Notes under the pieces: generated by a model
The model's input: the letters and a program-made list of their open reading frames with translations, nothing else
What the model was told of the DNA's origin: nothing
Database searches by the model: none
From: Corythucha ciliata
Taxonomy: Eukaryota > Arthropoda > Insecta > Hemiptera > Tingidae
Reading direction: 5' to 3'
DNA: 64,000 nucleotides
Assembly (NCBI GenBank): GCA_038030265.1
Contig: CM075941.1
Span: 868,001-932,000 of the forward strand
Part shown: positions 1 through 10,699 of the stretch, one piece after another
How positions within the stretch are numbered: position 1 is the first letter of the stretch
Layout: the number at the start of each line of letters is the position of its first letter
Translations under genes and position numbers: made by a program

Positions 1-695
1 TTGTTATGTTGTCGAGTGCGGTCGCGGGGGTTGAATGGTTTGACTCTATGTAGGTGGACCAATTTTTCCTTGTTCCTAATTTTGATTTCAACATTTAGTG
101 GTGAGGGGATTTGAGTTACGGGATAAGGCCCTTTCCACAGACGCGTTAGCTTTTTACTTCGCCCAGGTTTAATGAGTGGGCAGTGGAGGTACACGAGCTG
201 ACCCACGTCGTACTGTGGCTTGGTGGGGCTGTGCTTGTAATATTTCCGGCGTTTGTCGACAGCTCGCTCCTGATGTAGCGTTGTGGCGTCGCGGAGGGTT
301 CGTAGATGGTCTCAGAGTACCTCTACGTGTGTTGTGTATGGTTCCTGGTCGGGTCCCAGGTCTAGGTCGTCATCAGCTGGTAGTCTCATTGGGCGCCCGT
401 AGATAATTTCGTGCGGTGAATATCCGGTGGATTCGTGGGATTGAGTGTTCATTGCCATGGCGACTACCGGGAGGTATAGGTCCCAGTCGATGTGTCTTTT
501 GGTCACGTAGTGGCTCAGTTTGCTGGTCAATGTCCGATGCGTCCGTTTCAGTCGTCCGTTTGACATCGGGTGGTAGGGGGTGGTCTGTAGTTTGTCGATA
601 TGGAGTATGTCGCAAAGGTGTTTAATTACGTCGGAAGTGAAGTTAGTCCCTTGGTCAGTTAGTAGCGTTTTTGGTACTCCGTACAGGCAAGGCAC
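1..695 (-). pseudogene. Ty3/gypsy-1 integrase, C-terminal part
   Basis: Minus-strand integrase remnant; the left window edge cuts it. Positions 695-312 carry the second catalytic Asp in LTDQGTNF and then TTPYHPMSNG. The usual catalytic Glu after NG is replaced: the sequence reads NGRLKRTH where the family has an E before R. Positions 311-1 read on, across a break, into a GPY/F-type tail (LWKGPYPV, then LHRVKPFNPR), typical of gypsy integrases. The zinc-binding N-terminus and first catalytic Asp are missing at the joint near 690. A dead copy; confident of the family. Confidence 0.85.
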
Positions 696-1483
696 AATTT
701 CCTCGTGAACTTGGGGGTGTGTAGGAGTTGTTGCGTCAGTTCGTCCTGTTCTTGTAAATGTCTAATGGTGTCGCGGTCTATGGTAAGGGGACTAAAGGTT
801 GGTTGCGTCGCTGGTTGGGGTGAGGTGTCGGATGTTTCTTGAATTGACGCTGCGTTCACTTGACGGCTCAGGGCATCGGCGGCCTTGTTGGTTTTTCCTG
901 GGGTGTACTCAACCGTGTAGTCGTACTCCTCCAGGGCAAGCGTCCAGCGCATGAGTCTCGAGCTCGAGTCCTTATGATTTTTTAACCATTTTAAGGCTGA
1001 GTACGGATGGTGAAGGTTCTACCGTACAGGTAGCACCGGTAGTATTTTACGGACCACACGACAGCGAGTAGCTCGAGCTCAGTCGCCGAGTTCGGGTGGT
1101 TTCAGTTGGCGCGAAGCGTAGCCGACTGGGTGCTCGTGTTCTTCGATGGGCAGGGAGAGCACAGCGCCTAGTCCGTCGGTCGAAGCGTCGGTGGTGAGGA
1201 TGAAGGGGAGAGAAAAATTTGGGAATTTCAAGATGGGTGGCGTCAATAAATTTTGTTTCAGAGTGAGGAAAGCCTGTTCGCACTGGTTGGTCCAAGAGAA
1301 TGGTTGGCCTTGGGTGGTTAATAAAGTTAGGGGTAAAGCTATCTTAGCGAACCCTGGGACAAATCGTCGATAAAATGAGCAGAGCCCTATAAAGGATTTG
1401 ACCTGTTTGGGGTTTTTTGGTCGTTGGAATTGTTTTACACCCGCGAGAATCCTTGGATGTGCCCTTATTCCTTCGGTACTCAC
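659..1483 (-). pseudogene. Ty3/gypsy-1 RT connection and RNase H
   Basis: Minus-strand pol segment. Positions 1483-1079 hold the RT thumb/connection (FIGLCSFYRRFVPGF) followed by the start of RNase H, with TDAS at its catalytic Asp and a GLGAVL stretch. After a frame break near 1080, positions 952-659 hold the RNase H end (DYTVEYTPGKTNKAADALSR), which is diagnostic for Ty3/gypsy. It then runs into a deletion that removes the integrase N-terminus. Confidence 0.85.
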
Positions 1484-1972
1484 GATGTGACGCCGCGAAT
1501 TGACACTTTGATAGTTGTAGAATTAGATTTGCTTCTCTAATCGCCTTGAGCATCCGCCTCCACAAGTCAACGTGATCGTTGGCGTTAGGGGAAAATAGAA
1601 TGATGTCGTCCAAATAGGCAATCGCATTTTGGGGGACTGAATTAGAGCTGTCGCTAGCCGCTGGAACACACAAGGCGAGTTTCGGAGACCAAATGGTGTG
1701 CGGAGGAATTCGTAATGATGGTTGGGAGTAGAGAAGGCTGTTTTTGCAATACTATCCTGGTCCATCCGCAATTGGTGGAACCTGGAGTTAAGATCCAGGG
1801 TGGTGAAGAATTTAGAATTTGAAAGTTTCTCGAGGGTTTCGTCTGGACTTGGGATAGGCCAGGTCTGGGGAACGGTTATTTTGTGTTGAGTTCCCGGTAG
1901 TCCAAAACCAATCTGAATTTCGGGGTCCCATCGGAGGATTTTTTGGCAACTAGGAGTGCGGGTGAGTTCCAC
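1344..1972 (-). pseudogene. Ty3/gypsy-1 reverse transcriptase palm
   Basis: RT palm in two overlapping frames on the minus strand. The 1972-1523 frame has FFTTLDLNSRFHQL (first catalytic Asp region) and FLRTPFGLRNSP. The 1673-1344 frame has the YLDD catalytic box (IAYLDDIILFS). The frame changes between them, so no continuous enzyme can be made. Same element as the neighbouring fragments. Confidence 0.85.
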
Positions 1973-2538
1973 GGCGAGTCCGACTGACGTATTACGCCTT
2001 GCCTGACGTAATTGTCGACAATCGCTTGTATGATTGGTTGTTGGGCTACCGGTATCCAGTAAGGGCGTTTACAGATGGGAGGGGCATCGCTGGTGTTAAT
2101 TTGGTGAGTTATGATATGGGTGTCTCCTAATTTTTCTCTGCCAGGATAAGATAATACGTCCTCGTAGTCGTTTAGGGTAGCCATGATTTCAGTTCGTAGG
2201 GGCTCCGTTACAAGGCATAGTTGGTTTCGGACATTTTCCTTTAGTTTATTGTTTGGTTGGACCGCTTGGACGATGTGATGATTTGTTAGGGCGAGGGTGT
2301 TCTCCTCAGTGGGATAGAGGTCTGCGATGGTCATGTTTCTATGCAGGGTCACATGCTCGGGCGTGTAGTTTATTATTGAGTTTGTTACTTGCGCATTTTC
2401 TTCCTTCGTTAATGTCGCGGCCACGATCACGTTGTCCAATTTTCGTGGCAGCAGAGCGTATGTGCCGGCGTAAGCGTCTGCTGGCAGTTTGGAGTGCGGG
2501 ACTCCTCCGTCCTTCATTGCGAGGTGGGTGATGACCAT
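1876..2538 (-). pseudogene. Ty3/gypsy-1 protease-RT linker and RT fingers
   Basis: A 220-codon minus-strand open frame. It ends with the RT finger motifs SPWNSPALLVAKK and FRLVLDYRELN. The upstream part resembles the protease-RT linker of gypsy polyproteins. The protease and gag that should lie at higher coordinates are absent: LINE sequence begins near 2600. Confidence 0.8.
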
Positions 2539-2599
2539 TGAGCTCGGCGGTATTGTCAGACGGGTGGTAGTGGTTGCTCGATAGGCGTGGGTTGAAGGT

Positions 2600-4280
2600 T
2601 GTTTCGCAACGATGAAGAAAACAGACGTGGGTGTATGTTGAAGCTGCGGTGATGAACAATTTCTTAATTAATGCGGCCGCCACTGGTGTCGACTCGCTGC
2701 CCGATTTTCCTTCTAGCTTCCGCGACTTCTTGCGCCCGGATTTAAGCTCCTCTTTCTCCCTTAAGAGTGTCTCGGTCGAGGATGTTTTTAGCGCTATCGC
2801 CAGTTTGAAGAACTCTACATCGTACGACTACTACTGGTTAAACGTCGATATTGTAAAGTCGTCAGCTGACCTCATTGCAGAACCACTTTCTTCTGTCATC
2901 AACAGTTATTTTGAGACTGGCTCTTTCCCTGAGTGCCCGAAGATATCAGTTTTGACTCCCTTACCGAAAAAGGGCAACCAAGTTTACAGTGACTTTCGGC
3001 CAATCTCTATACTCACTGGACTTCCTTGAACAGAATAAGATTCTCGCCGAAAATCAGCATGGTTTTAGGAGGGGCCGTTCTACTTCCATCGCCGCTATTC
3101 GTTTATTGCAATCGGTAATGTCCGGGCTTGAGTTTGGCTCAAAGGTGGGTCTCAAACTTTTCGACCTCTCTCGGGCTTTTGACTCCATTGACGTCGGGAT
3201 CCTATCTGAGAAACTTCGTTATTACGGTTTCGATGAGCGTTCCGTCAGTTTTCTACGTTCATACCTCGTCGGCTGGCTACAGTGCGTGGCGTACGAGGGA
3301 GTCAGATCGGACCCTACTCCGGCTCTTGACCTTGGAGTTAGGCAGGGCTCTATCCTCGGTCCCCTCCTATTTCTTCTTTATGTTAACGATTTATGCTTAG
3401 CGTCCTCGTCCCTCCCTACGCCGATGATACGATGGTACTCTGCACGGGTGATTCTGAGGCCGAGCTTTTTAATGAGCTGGAAACGGCAACTTCGTTAATA
3501 GATTCATGGTGTTTGGCCAATCGTCTCGTTCTTAACGACAATAAAACTCAATACTTAGTTTATGATCTGAAAGGGCCCCATAAGTCTGTCAAGTTCCTTG
3601 GTCTCTTCATCGATTCCCGTATGTCCTGGGACAGTCACATCGAACACCTTTCGCCCCACCTATCAATGGCCACCTTCGTGCTTCGCCGCTTGAAAAAGGT
3701 CGTGTCAGCTGAGGCGCTGCGACTGGTTTTCTTCGGGCTCTTCTATTCCTGTATGACGTACGGTATTCTTGCCTGGGGGAATTCTTCGGGAGCAGTGATA
3801 ATCTTCCGCTTCCAAAAGGCCGCTATTCGTGTGCTTTGCGGACTGCATCCACGCCAGTCGTGCCGTGGGTCGTTCAGGAAGCTGAGTGTGTTGACCTTCC
3901 ATGGTGCTTACATACTCAGCATTTTGCTCTTTGTGCGGTCACACTTGTCCGAGTTTCCTCTTAACTCTGCCTCTCACAATTACTCGACGCGACGTGCTGA
4001 CGACTTTTCTGCACCATTTGTGCGCCTAGCTGCTTCTGCCAGGTTGAACCCGAGCTCCGTGGGCGTGAGTCTTTATAATGCCCTCCCTTTCCACCTCAAG
4101 GACCGCAGCATCTCACTGGCTAAATTCAAGACTCAGGTTCACCACCTTATCCTTGATCTTGAGCCTTACTCGATCGCAGAGTTTGACCTTGATCTACGCT
4201 TCAAATGAGTTGTTACTCTATTATATTTCGACAATGTTTTATAAATTCATTTATGCTGGCAATAAAATTATTATTATTAT
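2600..4280 (+). mobile_element. 5'-truncated LINE (jockey-like non-LTR retrotransposon)
   Basis: Plus-strand non-LTR retrotransposon cut at its 5' end, with RT only and no endonuclease. It reads into the stop at 4206 and ends in an (ATT)n tail at about 4266-4280. A microsatellite-like 3' tail suits several LINE clades. The tail was the target of the next element: the gypsy-2 duplication ATTAT lies in it. The left junction with gypsy-1 is near 2600. The clade assignment is tentative. Confidence 0.75.
2631..4208 (+). pseudogene. LINE-1 reverse transcriptase, frameshifted
   Basis: Three plus-strand frames together make a non-LTR RT. 2631-3029 has the early motifs (LTPLPKKGNQ, DFRPISIL). 2989-3498 has NQHGFRRGRST, FDLSRAFDSID and GVRQGSILGPLLFLLYVND. 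3393-4208 has the catalytic YADD box, then the thumb and C-terminal region to a stop at 4206. Breaks near 3000 (a short deletion) and 3400 (frameshift) destroy the ORF. It probably supplied RT for target-primed reverse transcription when active. Confidence 0.85.
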
Positions 4281-4410
4281 TGTTGTAGATAACGTAACCT
4301 CAGTCGAAGGTTACAAGGGTGCAAGATAATCAGTTCGCTAGAGTACCTGTTCTTGTCTTAACTATAAAAATGTTTAATTAAAAATAAAGTGTTTTTACCG
4401 AGTTATTACA
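4281..4410 (+). repeat. gypsy-2 5' LTR
   Basis: 130 bp, TG...CA ends, AATAAA-like signal near its 3' end. Matches 19905-20033 at every base except one extra A. Followed at once by TGGTGCCAGG (4411-4420), the expected position of the primer-binding site. Confidence 0.95.
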
Positions 4411-4428
4411 TGGTGCCAGGTTTCACGG
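4411..4428 (+). other. gypsy-2 primer-binding site
   Basis: TGGTGCCAGG starts directly after the LTR's final CA. The leading TGG is what pairing with a tRNA 3' CCA end requires. I do not assign the tRNA. Confidence 0.6.
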
Positions 4429-4468
4429 ACTCTCGTTTCCTTCTTTCTGGATTTTCTCGACTCTGGCC

Positions 4469-5300
4469 ATGGAAAACTTCGTTAAAGTTCCTGACCCTCT
4501 TGTACCTGAGGAAAATCTCTCCCATCAGTGGGATTTTTGGAAGCTAAAATTCTTCGTCTACTTGCAGGTACTCGGCATTAAGGATTACAGTAAAATTCCG
4601 CGCGTGGCCTTGTTTTTAAACACCATTGGTGAGAAAGGGATTGAGATTTACAATTCTTTCAAATTGCCCAAAAAAGACGCTGAAAACTTCAAGATTGTTT
4701 TCTCACGCTTCGATGCTCATTTCAAGCCTCTCAAAAACTTGTTGTATCACCGATTTCAGTTTTTAACTCTGCGCCAGACTGAAGGTATGCGTGTCGATCA
4801 CGCAATTTGTGACTGAAATTCGAAACCTAGCTCAGCTATGTGAGTTCGCTGAGCAAGAAAGTTTGCTGTGCCGTGATATTCTTGTTGCTGGTATTGAGGA
4901 TTCGCTAATGCAAGAAAAACTACTTCTGCTAGGTGACGACCTCACTCTCGAAAAAGCTGTTGATGTTTGTCGGTCCATTGAGACAAGCCGTGAGCAACTC
5001 CAGGTCATGAAAGGCACAAACATAGTCAAAAGCGTGAGCAGCGCTGACGTATGCCACGTTAACTCAAGTCAGCCGTCAGAAGGGAAGCGTCCCCTTCAAT
5101 TCTCTTCGCAGTGTTCTCAATGTGGGTACAATCACGGTCATTCAAGGCCTTGCCCGGCTCTTAACAAGACATGCGCAAAATGCCAAAAACGTAACCACTT
5201 CGCAGCAGTCTGTCGAAACGTAGAAGTACTTCGACCTGACGTCGGTCCGCGGATGCCTCGAAAAGTGAGACAACATGCCAGTGTTCGTCAAACCAATGCA
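4469..5300 (+). pseudogene. gypsy-2 gag with zinc knuckles
   Basis: Starts at the ATG at 4469, about 60 bp after the LTR. It encodes a gag-like helical region (HQWDFWKLKFFVYLQ, FSRFDAHFKPLKNLLYHR). A small insertion near 4795 shifts the frame; the second frame (4791-5537) continues with ITQFVTEIRNLAQLC and two cysteine-rich knuckles, CSQCGYNHGHSRPC and CAKCQKRNHFAAVC. Gag would package the RNA and form the particle. Broken by the frameshift. Confidence 0.85.
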
Positions 5301-5537
5301 GTTTCCCTCCGAGGCCATAACAATGAAATGAGCGAGCCTTCAGAGGTGGGGGATGCAGTGGAATGCCTATACATCGAGTCAGTAGTCGGCCAATCTACTC
5401 TTGACAGCAGGTCATGGTGGGAACCTGTTTCTATAGCAGGGCGTTCAGCTTATTTCAAGTTGGATTCTGCAGCCCATGTCAACACCCTCCCAGCTAGCGT
5501 TCTTCAGTCCTTACAAAGGACTGAAGAACGTCGTTAA
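5301..5537 (+). pseudogene. gypsy-2 protease remnant
   Basis: Downstream of the knuckles, in the same frame as the second gag half. FKLDSAAHVNTLPASVL fits a retropepsin active site (LDS-A-x). The frame stops at 5535, just after a short inverted repeat (TTCAGTCCTT / AAGGACTGAA), so it cannot read into RT. Confidence 0.65.
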
Positions 5538-5625
5538 TTCGCCTTCGTCACTCCGAGCTTATGGCGACTTCGTGATCCCTCATCTTGGTCAGATCGTATT
5601 GCCCTGCGTTGTCAAGAATTATTGA

Positions 5626-6540
5626 GTGAACCTCACGTTTGAAATTGTCGACATTCCTCGAGCTGCTCCTCTTTTGGGGCTGGAGACGTGCCAAAAACTT
5701 CGTCTTATCGAGAGAGTGGAAGCTACGCTCGCTCTTCCCCCTGCGCATCAAAGTCAATCATCAGTCGCGTCCAAGAGTGATTTCATCGAAGAATTCGCAG
5801 ACGTTTTTTCTGGACTTGGGAAATTTCCGGGTAAGCCCTGTAAAATTCATGTTAATCCTGAGTATACTCCTGTCGCAAATGCATGCCGTCGAATACCCAG
5901 AAGATTGTACGACCGTGTCAAATCAAATGTGAAAAAATTGGGGTTATTTCCAGGGTTACAAAACCAACGGCTTGGGTCAGTAACTTGGTTGTCGTAGAGA
6001 AGGCGAATGGTCAGTTGCGTTTATGTCTGGACCCCAAGCATCTTAACAGAGCGATTCAAAGAGAATTACACCCAATTCCTATTCCCGAGGATCTCGTTTC
6101 AAAAATATCCGGTTACAAAGTATATGCCGCTTGTGACCTCTCAAATGGATTCCTCCAAATTCCCCTTGATGAGAGTAGTGCTGATCTTTGCTGTTTTGTG
6201 ACTCCGTTTGGCCGCTATAGATTTAATAGACTTCCGTTTGGCTTGAGCTGTGCGCCAGAAATTTTCCAAAGAAAAACAAATGAAATTTTCGGTGATATCC
6301 CGGGGGTGCAAATTTAGTTTGATGACATCATCATGTTCGCCAATTCAGCGAAAGAGTTAGAATCAATTGTACGCCAAGTACTTGCTAGAGCTCGGGAATG
6401 CAGCGTAAAATTAAACTTGTCCAAGTTTCAGTATCAAGTGCCAAAGGTAACTTATGTGGGCAACATAGTATCTGAGCAAGGCGTGGAGCCTGACCCCAAG
6501 CACACCACGGCAGTCCTTAAAATCCCTACTCCGTAGGATA
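5626..6540 (+). pseudogene. gypsy-2 reverse transcriptase, multiple stops
   Basis: RT in several frames. Finger motifs include VVVEKANGQLRLCLDPKHLN (about 5987-6046). The palm has YAACDLSNGFLQIPLD and FNRLPFGLSCAPEIFQR. The catalytic box reads stop-FDDI near 6316, where a Tyr codon is expected, so the YxDD tyrosine is a TAG. Another TAG at 6535 lies where the family has Gln. Frames change near 5990. Not functional. Confidence 0.85.
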
Positions 6541-7130
6541 AGCACGAAGTTTTACGTTTTTCAGGGCTTATAAAATATTTGGGGAAGTTCATACCTAATT
6601 TATCAAAAATATCCGCCTCTCTTCGAAAATTAACCGAGAACATTTGCCGAATGGAGATGGTCTGACGAGGTAAACAGCGCTTTCAGCCAGTTGAAAAATC
6701 TAATTGCTAGTGCCCCAGTGCTTGGTGTTTATGACCCCAAACACGAACTATCCATTGAAACGGATGCTTCTTCTCAAGGGTTAGGATGTTGTATTTTGCA
6801 AAAAAGGAATCCTCTTGCCTTCGCGTCCCGAAGTCTCTCGGAAATAAAGTGGGCTCAAATAGAAAAATAATGTCTTGCTGTCAAATTTGCATGTGAAAGG
6901 TTTCATGAATTCACTTACGGTCGCCACATAATTGTATATAGTGACCACAAGCCCTTGGAAGGCATAATGAAGAAAGATATCAGCGTCTTGACCCCTCGAA
7001 TTCAGAATATTCGGCTGAAACTTTTGAGGTATTCTTTTACGGTAGTACACCGTCCAGGTGAGAAAATGTTTATTGCTGATGCGCTATCCAGGGCGTTTTT
7101 GGCAAACGATGATTGCCATAATGATTTAGA
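6541..7130 (+). pseudogene. gypsy-2 RNase H
   Basis: The RT connection and RNase H follow in frame after the stop at 6535. Motifs include ETDASSQGLGCCI (about 6757-6795), LAFASRSLSE, the SDHKPL box and VVHRPGEKMFIADALSR (to about 7097). A TAA at 6868 falls where IEKE-type sequence is usual. The order is standard for Ty3/gypsy: RT, RNase H, integrase. Confidence 0.85.
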
Positions 7131-8207
7131 CTTTTCTGTTCATTCTCTTGTCCAAAATTTACCTATGTCTGAAAAGAAAAAAGAAGAATTTTGTGAGGCT
7201 ACGTCCCACGACCCTGAATTGTCTGCTGTGGCGCGCCTCGTGTCTGTTGGCTGGCCTGCCTCCAAATCCTCTGTTCCTGAGATAGTTCGCAAGTACTGGA
7301 ATATTAAAAGCTCTTTATCCTTTGTTGACGGTCTTTTGTTTAATGGCTTTAAAATAGTTGTTCCTCGGAATTTGAGGCCAGCCATGTTGTCTGTGGTTCA
7401 TGAATCACACTTGGGTATAAATAAATGTAAAGCTCGGGCACGAGAAGCGCTATATTGGCCCGGAATGGCTGCTGACATCGAAAGAATCGTGGGGAATTGT
7501 GCGGTTTGTCAAACCTTTCGGTGTGCTAACGGGAAAGAACCTCTCTTACCCCATCCAGTGCCCGATAGGGCCTGGAGTCATCTTGGCACGGGCATATGTG
7601 AATTGGGGGGAAAAAGTTATTTAGTAATAATGGATTATTTCTCCATGTGGCTTGAGGCCGCTGACCTCAAAAACGTCTAGTGAAATAAAGTAGAAATTTG
7701 AAGAAATTGTTTCTACTCTGGGAAGCCCCAATCTGGTGATAGCTGACAATGTGCCCTTCAACAGTGCTGAGTTCAAAACGTTTGCGGAGTTGTGGAATTT
7801 TTCTGTTCGTACTACAAGTCCTCGCTATCCACAGGCGAATGGGTGAGCGGAAAAGGCGGTCGATATTGCCAAATATTTAATGCGCAAAACTCATGTCACC
7901 AAAAGTTCGTTGCAATCTGCTATACTTGAGTATAGAAACACACCCATTCCCGGCATTCAGTAGTCTCCGGCTCAAATGCTACTTCACAGAAGACTAAAAA
8001 GTAAGATCCCTACCCATCCTAGACTTCTCGCTCCTCATATCCACGATGATGTTAAGATCAGGCTGGAGGCCAGGCAGGGAAAACAAAAGCACTATTTTGA
8101 TAGGAGTACTAAGGCACTTCCCGAACTTTCGCCTTCTCAACCCGCAGCCGTTAGGAAACACAACAAGTGGGAGCCAGCTACCGTGATTCAGAAATTCACT
8201 ATTCCTA
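7131..8207 (+). pseudogene. gypsy-2 integrase, interrupted by CMC transposon
   Basis: HHCC-type region (ESHLGINKCKARAREALYWPG, CAVCQTF) followed by the catalytic core. The first catalytic Asp is missing: HLGTGICEL has Gly where the family has Asp. The second is present in IADN, and the Glu follows NG-stop-A near 7845. Stops at 7678, 7842 and 7962. The C-terminal domain (NKWEPATVIQKFTIP) is cut at 8207 by the CMC insertion and resumes at 19509. Confidence 0.88.
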
Positions 8208-8225
8208 CCCAGCTAACACAAAAAC
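8208..8225 (+). repeat. CMC element left terminal inverted repeat
   Basis: CCCAGCTAACACA preceded by TA. Its mirror is at 19494-19506. Confidence 0.85.
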
Positions 8226-8480
8226 GTTTTAAAATCGTGTCATATTCGTCTCGTTCGCAACATGCGACGTATTCAGTAACGTATTGTAACGTGTCAAAAA
8301 CCTTTCTATAACGTCGCAAAAACGTAGAAATGTGTCAGGACTTGAGACGTCTCGGATAAACGTTTCAGAAACAGTACGTCACAACGTTCCAGCACTGAAA
8401 TGTGCAACGTGTTTGCAACGTCTCGAACCATATTGGTCGCAACTGTTTTGTAACCAACGGTAATGAAACTTACTTCCACG
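8220..8480. repeat. AACGT-rich subterminal array
   Basis: About a dozen AACGT/ACGT motifs within 200 bases of the left end (for example near 8224, 8279, 8288, 8311, 8322, 8358, 8381, 8405, 8417). A matching cluster of AACGTTT motifs lies at 19350-19480 by the right end. Such arrays bind transposase in CACTA-type elements; the role here is inferred. Confidence 0.6.
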
Positions 8481-8483
8481 TTA

Positions 8484-8577
8484 GACCCCGTTCACAAGCT
8501 CTGTGCTATGCGTCTGTGGAACATATGGGTTGCATATACTCCACAGACGCATAACATAAGCCTTGCTTACGGGGTGT
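8484..8577. repeat. hairpin MITE, TTA-flanked
   Basis: Short inverted-repeat element (arms around GCGTCTGTGGA / TCCACAGACGC). TTA at 8481-8483 and 8578-8580. Its outer end (CCCCGTTCACAAGCTC) matches the better-preserved MITE at 38102-38238. PIF/Harbinger-type by its TTA/TAA target. Confidence 0.6.
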
Positions 8578-8614
8578 TTACAGTCGAGCAAAAATTTCAT
8601 GATAAACATAATAA

Positions 8615-8760
8615 AGCCCTGTTCACACAATGCAAAGTTTGAAGCTATATTGCATGCTGTTCTTTTAAAAACATCCGGTCACTGCCAAGGAACATAAAAA
8701 AATAAATAAATAAAATAGCATGCAATATAGCTTCAAACTTTGCATCGTGTGAACAGGGTT
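8615..8760. repeat. hairpin MITE, TAA-flanked
   Basis: 146 bp with long inverted arms: AGCCCTGTTCACAC and GCAAAGTTTGAAGCTATATT on the left, mirrored on the right. TAA on both sides (8612-8614, 8761-8763). PIF/Harbinger-like. Confidence 0.8.
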
Positions 8761-8762
8761 TA

Positions 8763-8904
8763 AGTCTGTTCCATTGTTTCCCGTGTGCTGCAGTAGTGTA
8801 TAAAATCATCTGATTTCATTCAAATCAGTTTTTTTCCAAATTAGTCAATGAAACACATGTTTTTTGCACTAGTGTAGTACTAAAGCGAAACAATGGAATA
8901 GACC
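8763..8904. repeat. hairpin MITE, TA-flanked
   Basis: Ends AGTCTGTTCCATTGTTTC (left) and its near mirror GAAACAATGGAATAGACC (right). TA on both sides. It abuts the preceding MITE. Confidence 0.65.
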
Positions 8905-9365
8905 TAATATTATGTATCTATTTTTAAAAAACAAACATAATGTATTAGTTTTTGATTCGCACGTAATGAAGTACGTAATTTTCAACAACTAACGATAGAC
9001 GAATAAAAGAAAATATTGTATAATTTAATAGAAAATTCTGAAAAATAGAAAAAATTTAAAAGTATTAAGTAGGAAACATTAAAAAGCCAAAAGTACAGCG
9101 AGACGGAACATGTTTTCTTTCTTCTTCATATTTCAGGTAACTTATTTTCCGATTTCAATTGTCTGACGACACCGGTGCGAGTCCAAGTGCGGTGTAAGAG
9201 TTTTTATGCTACAAAAAACAAGACTTACAATTAGTCTCTAGTTATACGACCGTTTGCTTCGTTGTCGCCCTCAATGGCCCGGATCACATTTCTTTTCGTT
9301 TATTTACTGACAGTGAAAAAAAAAAAAATGTATGGGCACACTTGAGGACAACGAAAATCTAGGGG
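8905..9365. other. AT-rich stretch downstream of the DUF4806 gene
   Basis: No ORF or repeat that I recognise. It contains the likely polyadenylation signal of the minus-strand gene (AATAAA on the minus strand at 9299-9304, about 60 bp past the stop). Confidence 0.5.
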
Positions 9366-10666
9366 TCATACTTCTGCACGCTGAAGCCGGGTTTTGGCGT
9401 ATTTAAGCCAATTTTTAATTATTTTATGCACCTGAGCTTCGGTAGTTTGTGTTTGCTTCATCACTGCTCCTATAATAATGAATTGAAATATTACATTAAA
9501 GAACTGTACAGTAAAATATTACTTTTATACTTACGGATGGTAATGAGACAAATTTTTTTATTTTTAAAAGGAACTTTTCCTCGATTACCAGCCCAACTTA
9601 TGAGCTGTGAGACATTGTCTGTGAGAAGTTTTTTCAGTGTATTTGCTGTTATGTTGTACAGGTCATGCCCTCCGGCCTTCTGTAGAAACTTCTCCTGTGG
9701 GTTTGAAAGTCATTGTACTTTATTGTTGAAAAACATTCAGAATATTTAAAAAAGCAAACCATTATCATTGCCAGCTCATCCGATTTTAGAAATTCTTCGA
9801 CAACATCAATCTCTTCCAATGAATTGATGGGCAATGAGAATGGAAGCACGCCGCAATCAGATGTATCTTCTGGAAAGCGCTTTGAAAGCTCTTTTACCTT
9901 GTCTTCAATTGCTTCGATTTTCCGGCATAAATAGTTGAGTTTGCGAAGAACAAGAACTTCAAAATCTAAACACAAATATAATTAAATAACACGGACCTAA
10001 GGAACTTTGAAAGGGTTGCAAACACCTTTACGTTCTGAATTACGGTCTGATTGTGATTCTCTTGGGGAGAATGGCACACGCAGTTGAGATGAATGATGCC
10101 CGTCAGCAAAAATTCCGTTGTCATTATTGGCAATCACGTGTGCCTGAAACGAAAAATGATAATTCATTTTTCCACCATGTCAGGAATATTGACTGAAATA
10201 TTACCTCAGGGGTTTCGTTTGGCGGTGAAGGGAATTTTATGGGGAATGAATAGGACATGTTTTTTTCTTCTCCAGAATCGCTGCTGCTGCTGCTTAAAAG
10301 TCGTCTTTTTCGTACGTGGCGTTCCTCTTTTTTGTAGACACCATCAGTGCTGTTATCTATGTCTGAAGATTCTTCGGCCCGTTTGAGTTTCTTCAGGCCT
10401 TCCTCATAGGATGCTACACATGACATAACCATTTTGCTACACATCGAATGTTCAGCGGATAGTAGTAAAAATTGCTTACCAGCTGATCCGAGTATTTTCT
10501 TGAACGAACAGGAAATCCAGTCCTTTCCTGGCTGATGAAGTTTCATGACAGCGTTGGAGATGGCTAAGCCAGGCTTAGGCCACCAACATTTTTTGGTGTT
10601 CCCTTTGAAAATCCAGTGGGAAGGGACAAGCGCCACTCCGTCCGGAAACTCTACCACGCTGAACAT
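9366..10666 (-). CDS. DUF4806-type protein, six exons, carried by the CMC transposon
   Basis: Exons on the minus strand: 10666-10480, 10413-10205, 10143-10032, 9965-9760, 9694-9535 and 9469-9366. Every intron is GT-AG (66, 61, 66, 65 and 65 bp). The exons sum to 978 bp, an open frame of 325 codons plus stop TGA (9368-9366). N-terminus MFSVVEFPDGVALVPSHWIF then CWWPK; a basic-acidic Ser-rich middle (KRRLLSSSSSDSGEE); then the DUF4806 pattern: LPFSLPINSLEEIDVVEEFL, KAGGHDL, SWAGNRGKVPFKN, and a final AQVHKIIKNWLKYAK. An upstream in-frame ATG exists at 10684; I prefer 10666 because MFSVVEF matches this protein type. DUF4806 has no known biochemical function. Its place beside a transposase suggests a partner role (inferred). 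Confidence 0.85.
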
Positions 10667-10699
10667 TCCGTGGCCGAAATACAAAACCTATCTGACAGC

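Noticed and set aside
5626..8207. Recoding of in-frame TAG/TAA/TGA codons in gypsy-2 pol
   Set aside because: Stops occur together with frameshifts and a lost catalytic Asp, so ordinary decay explains them better.
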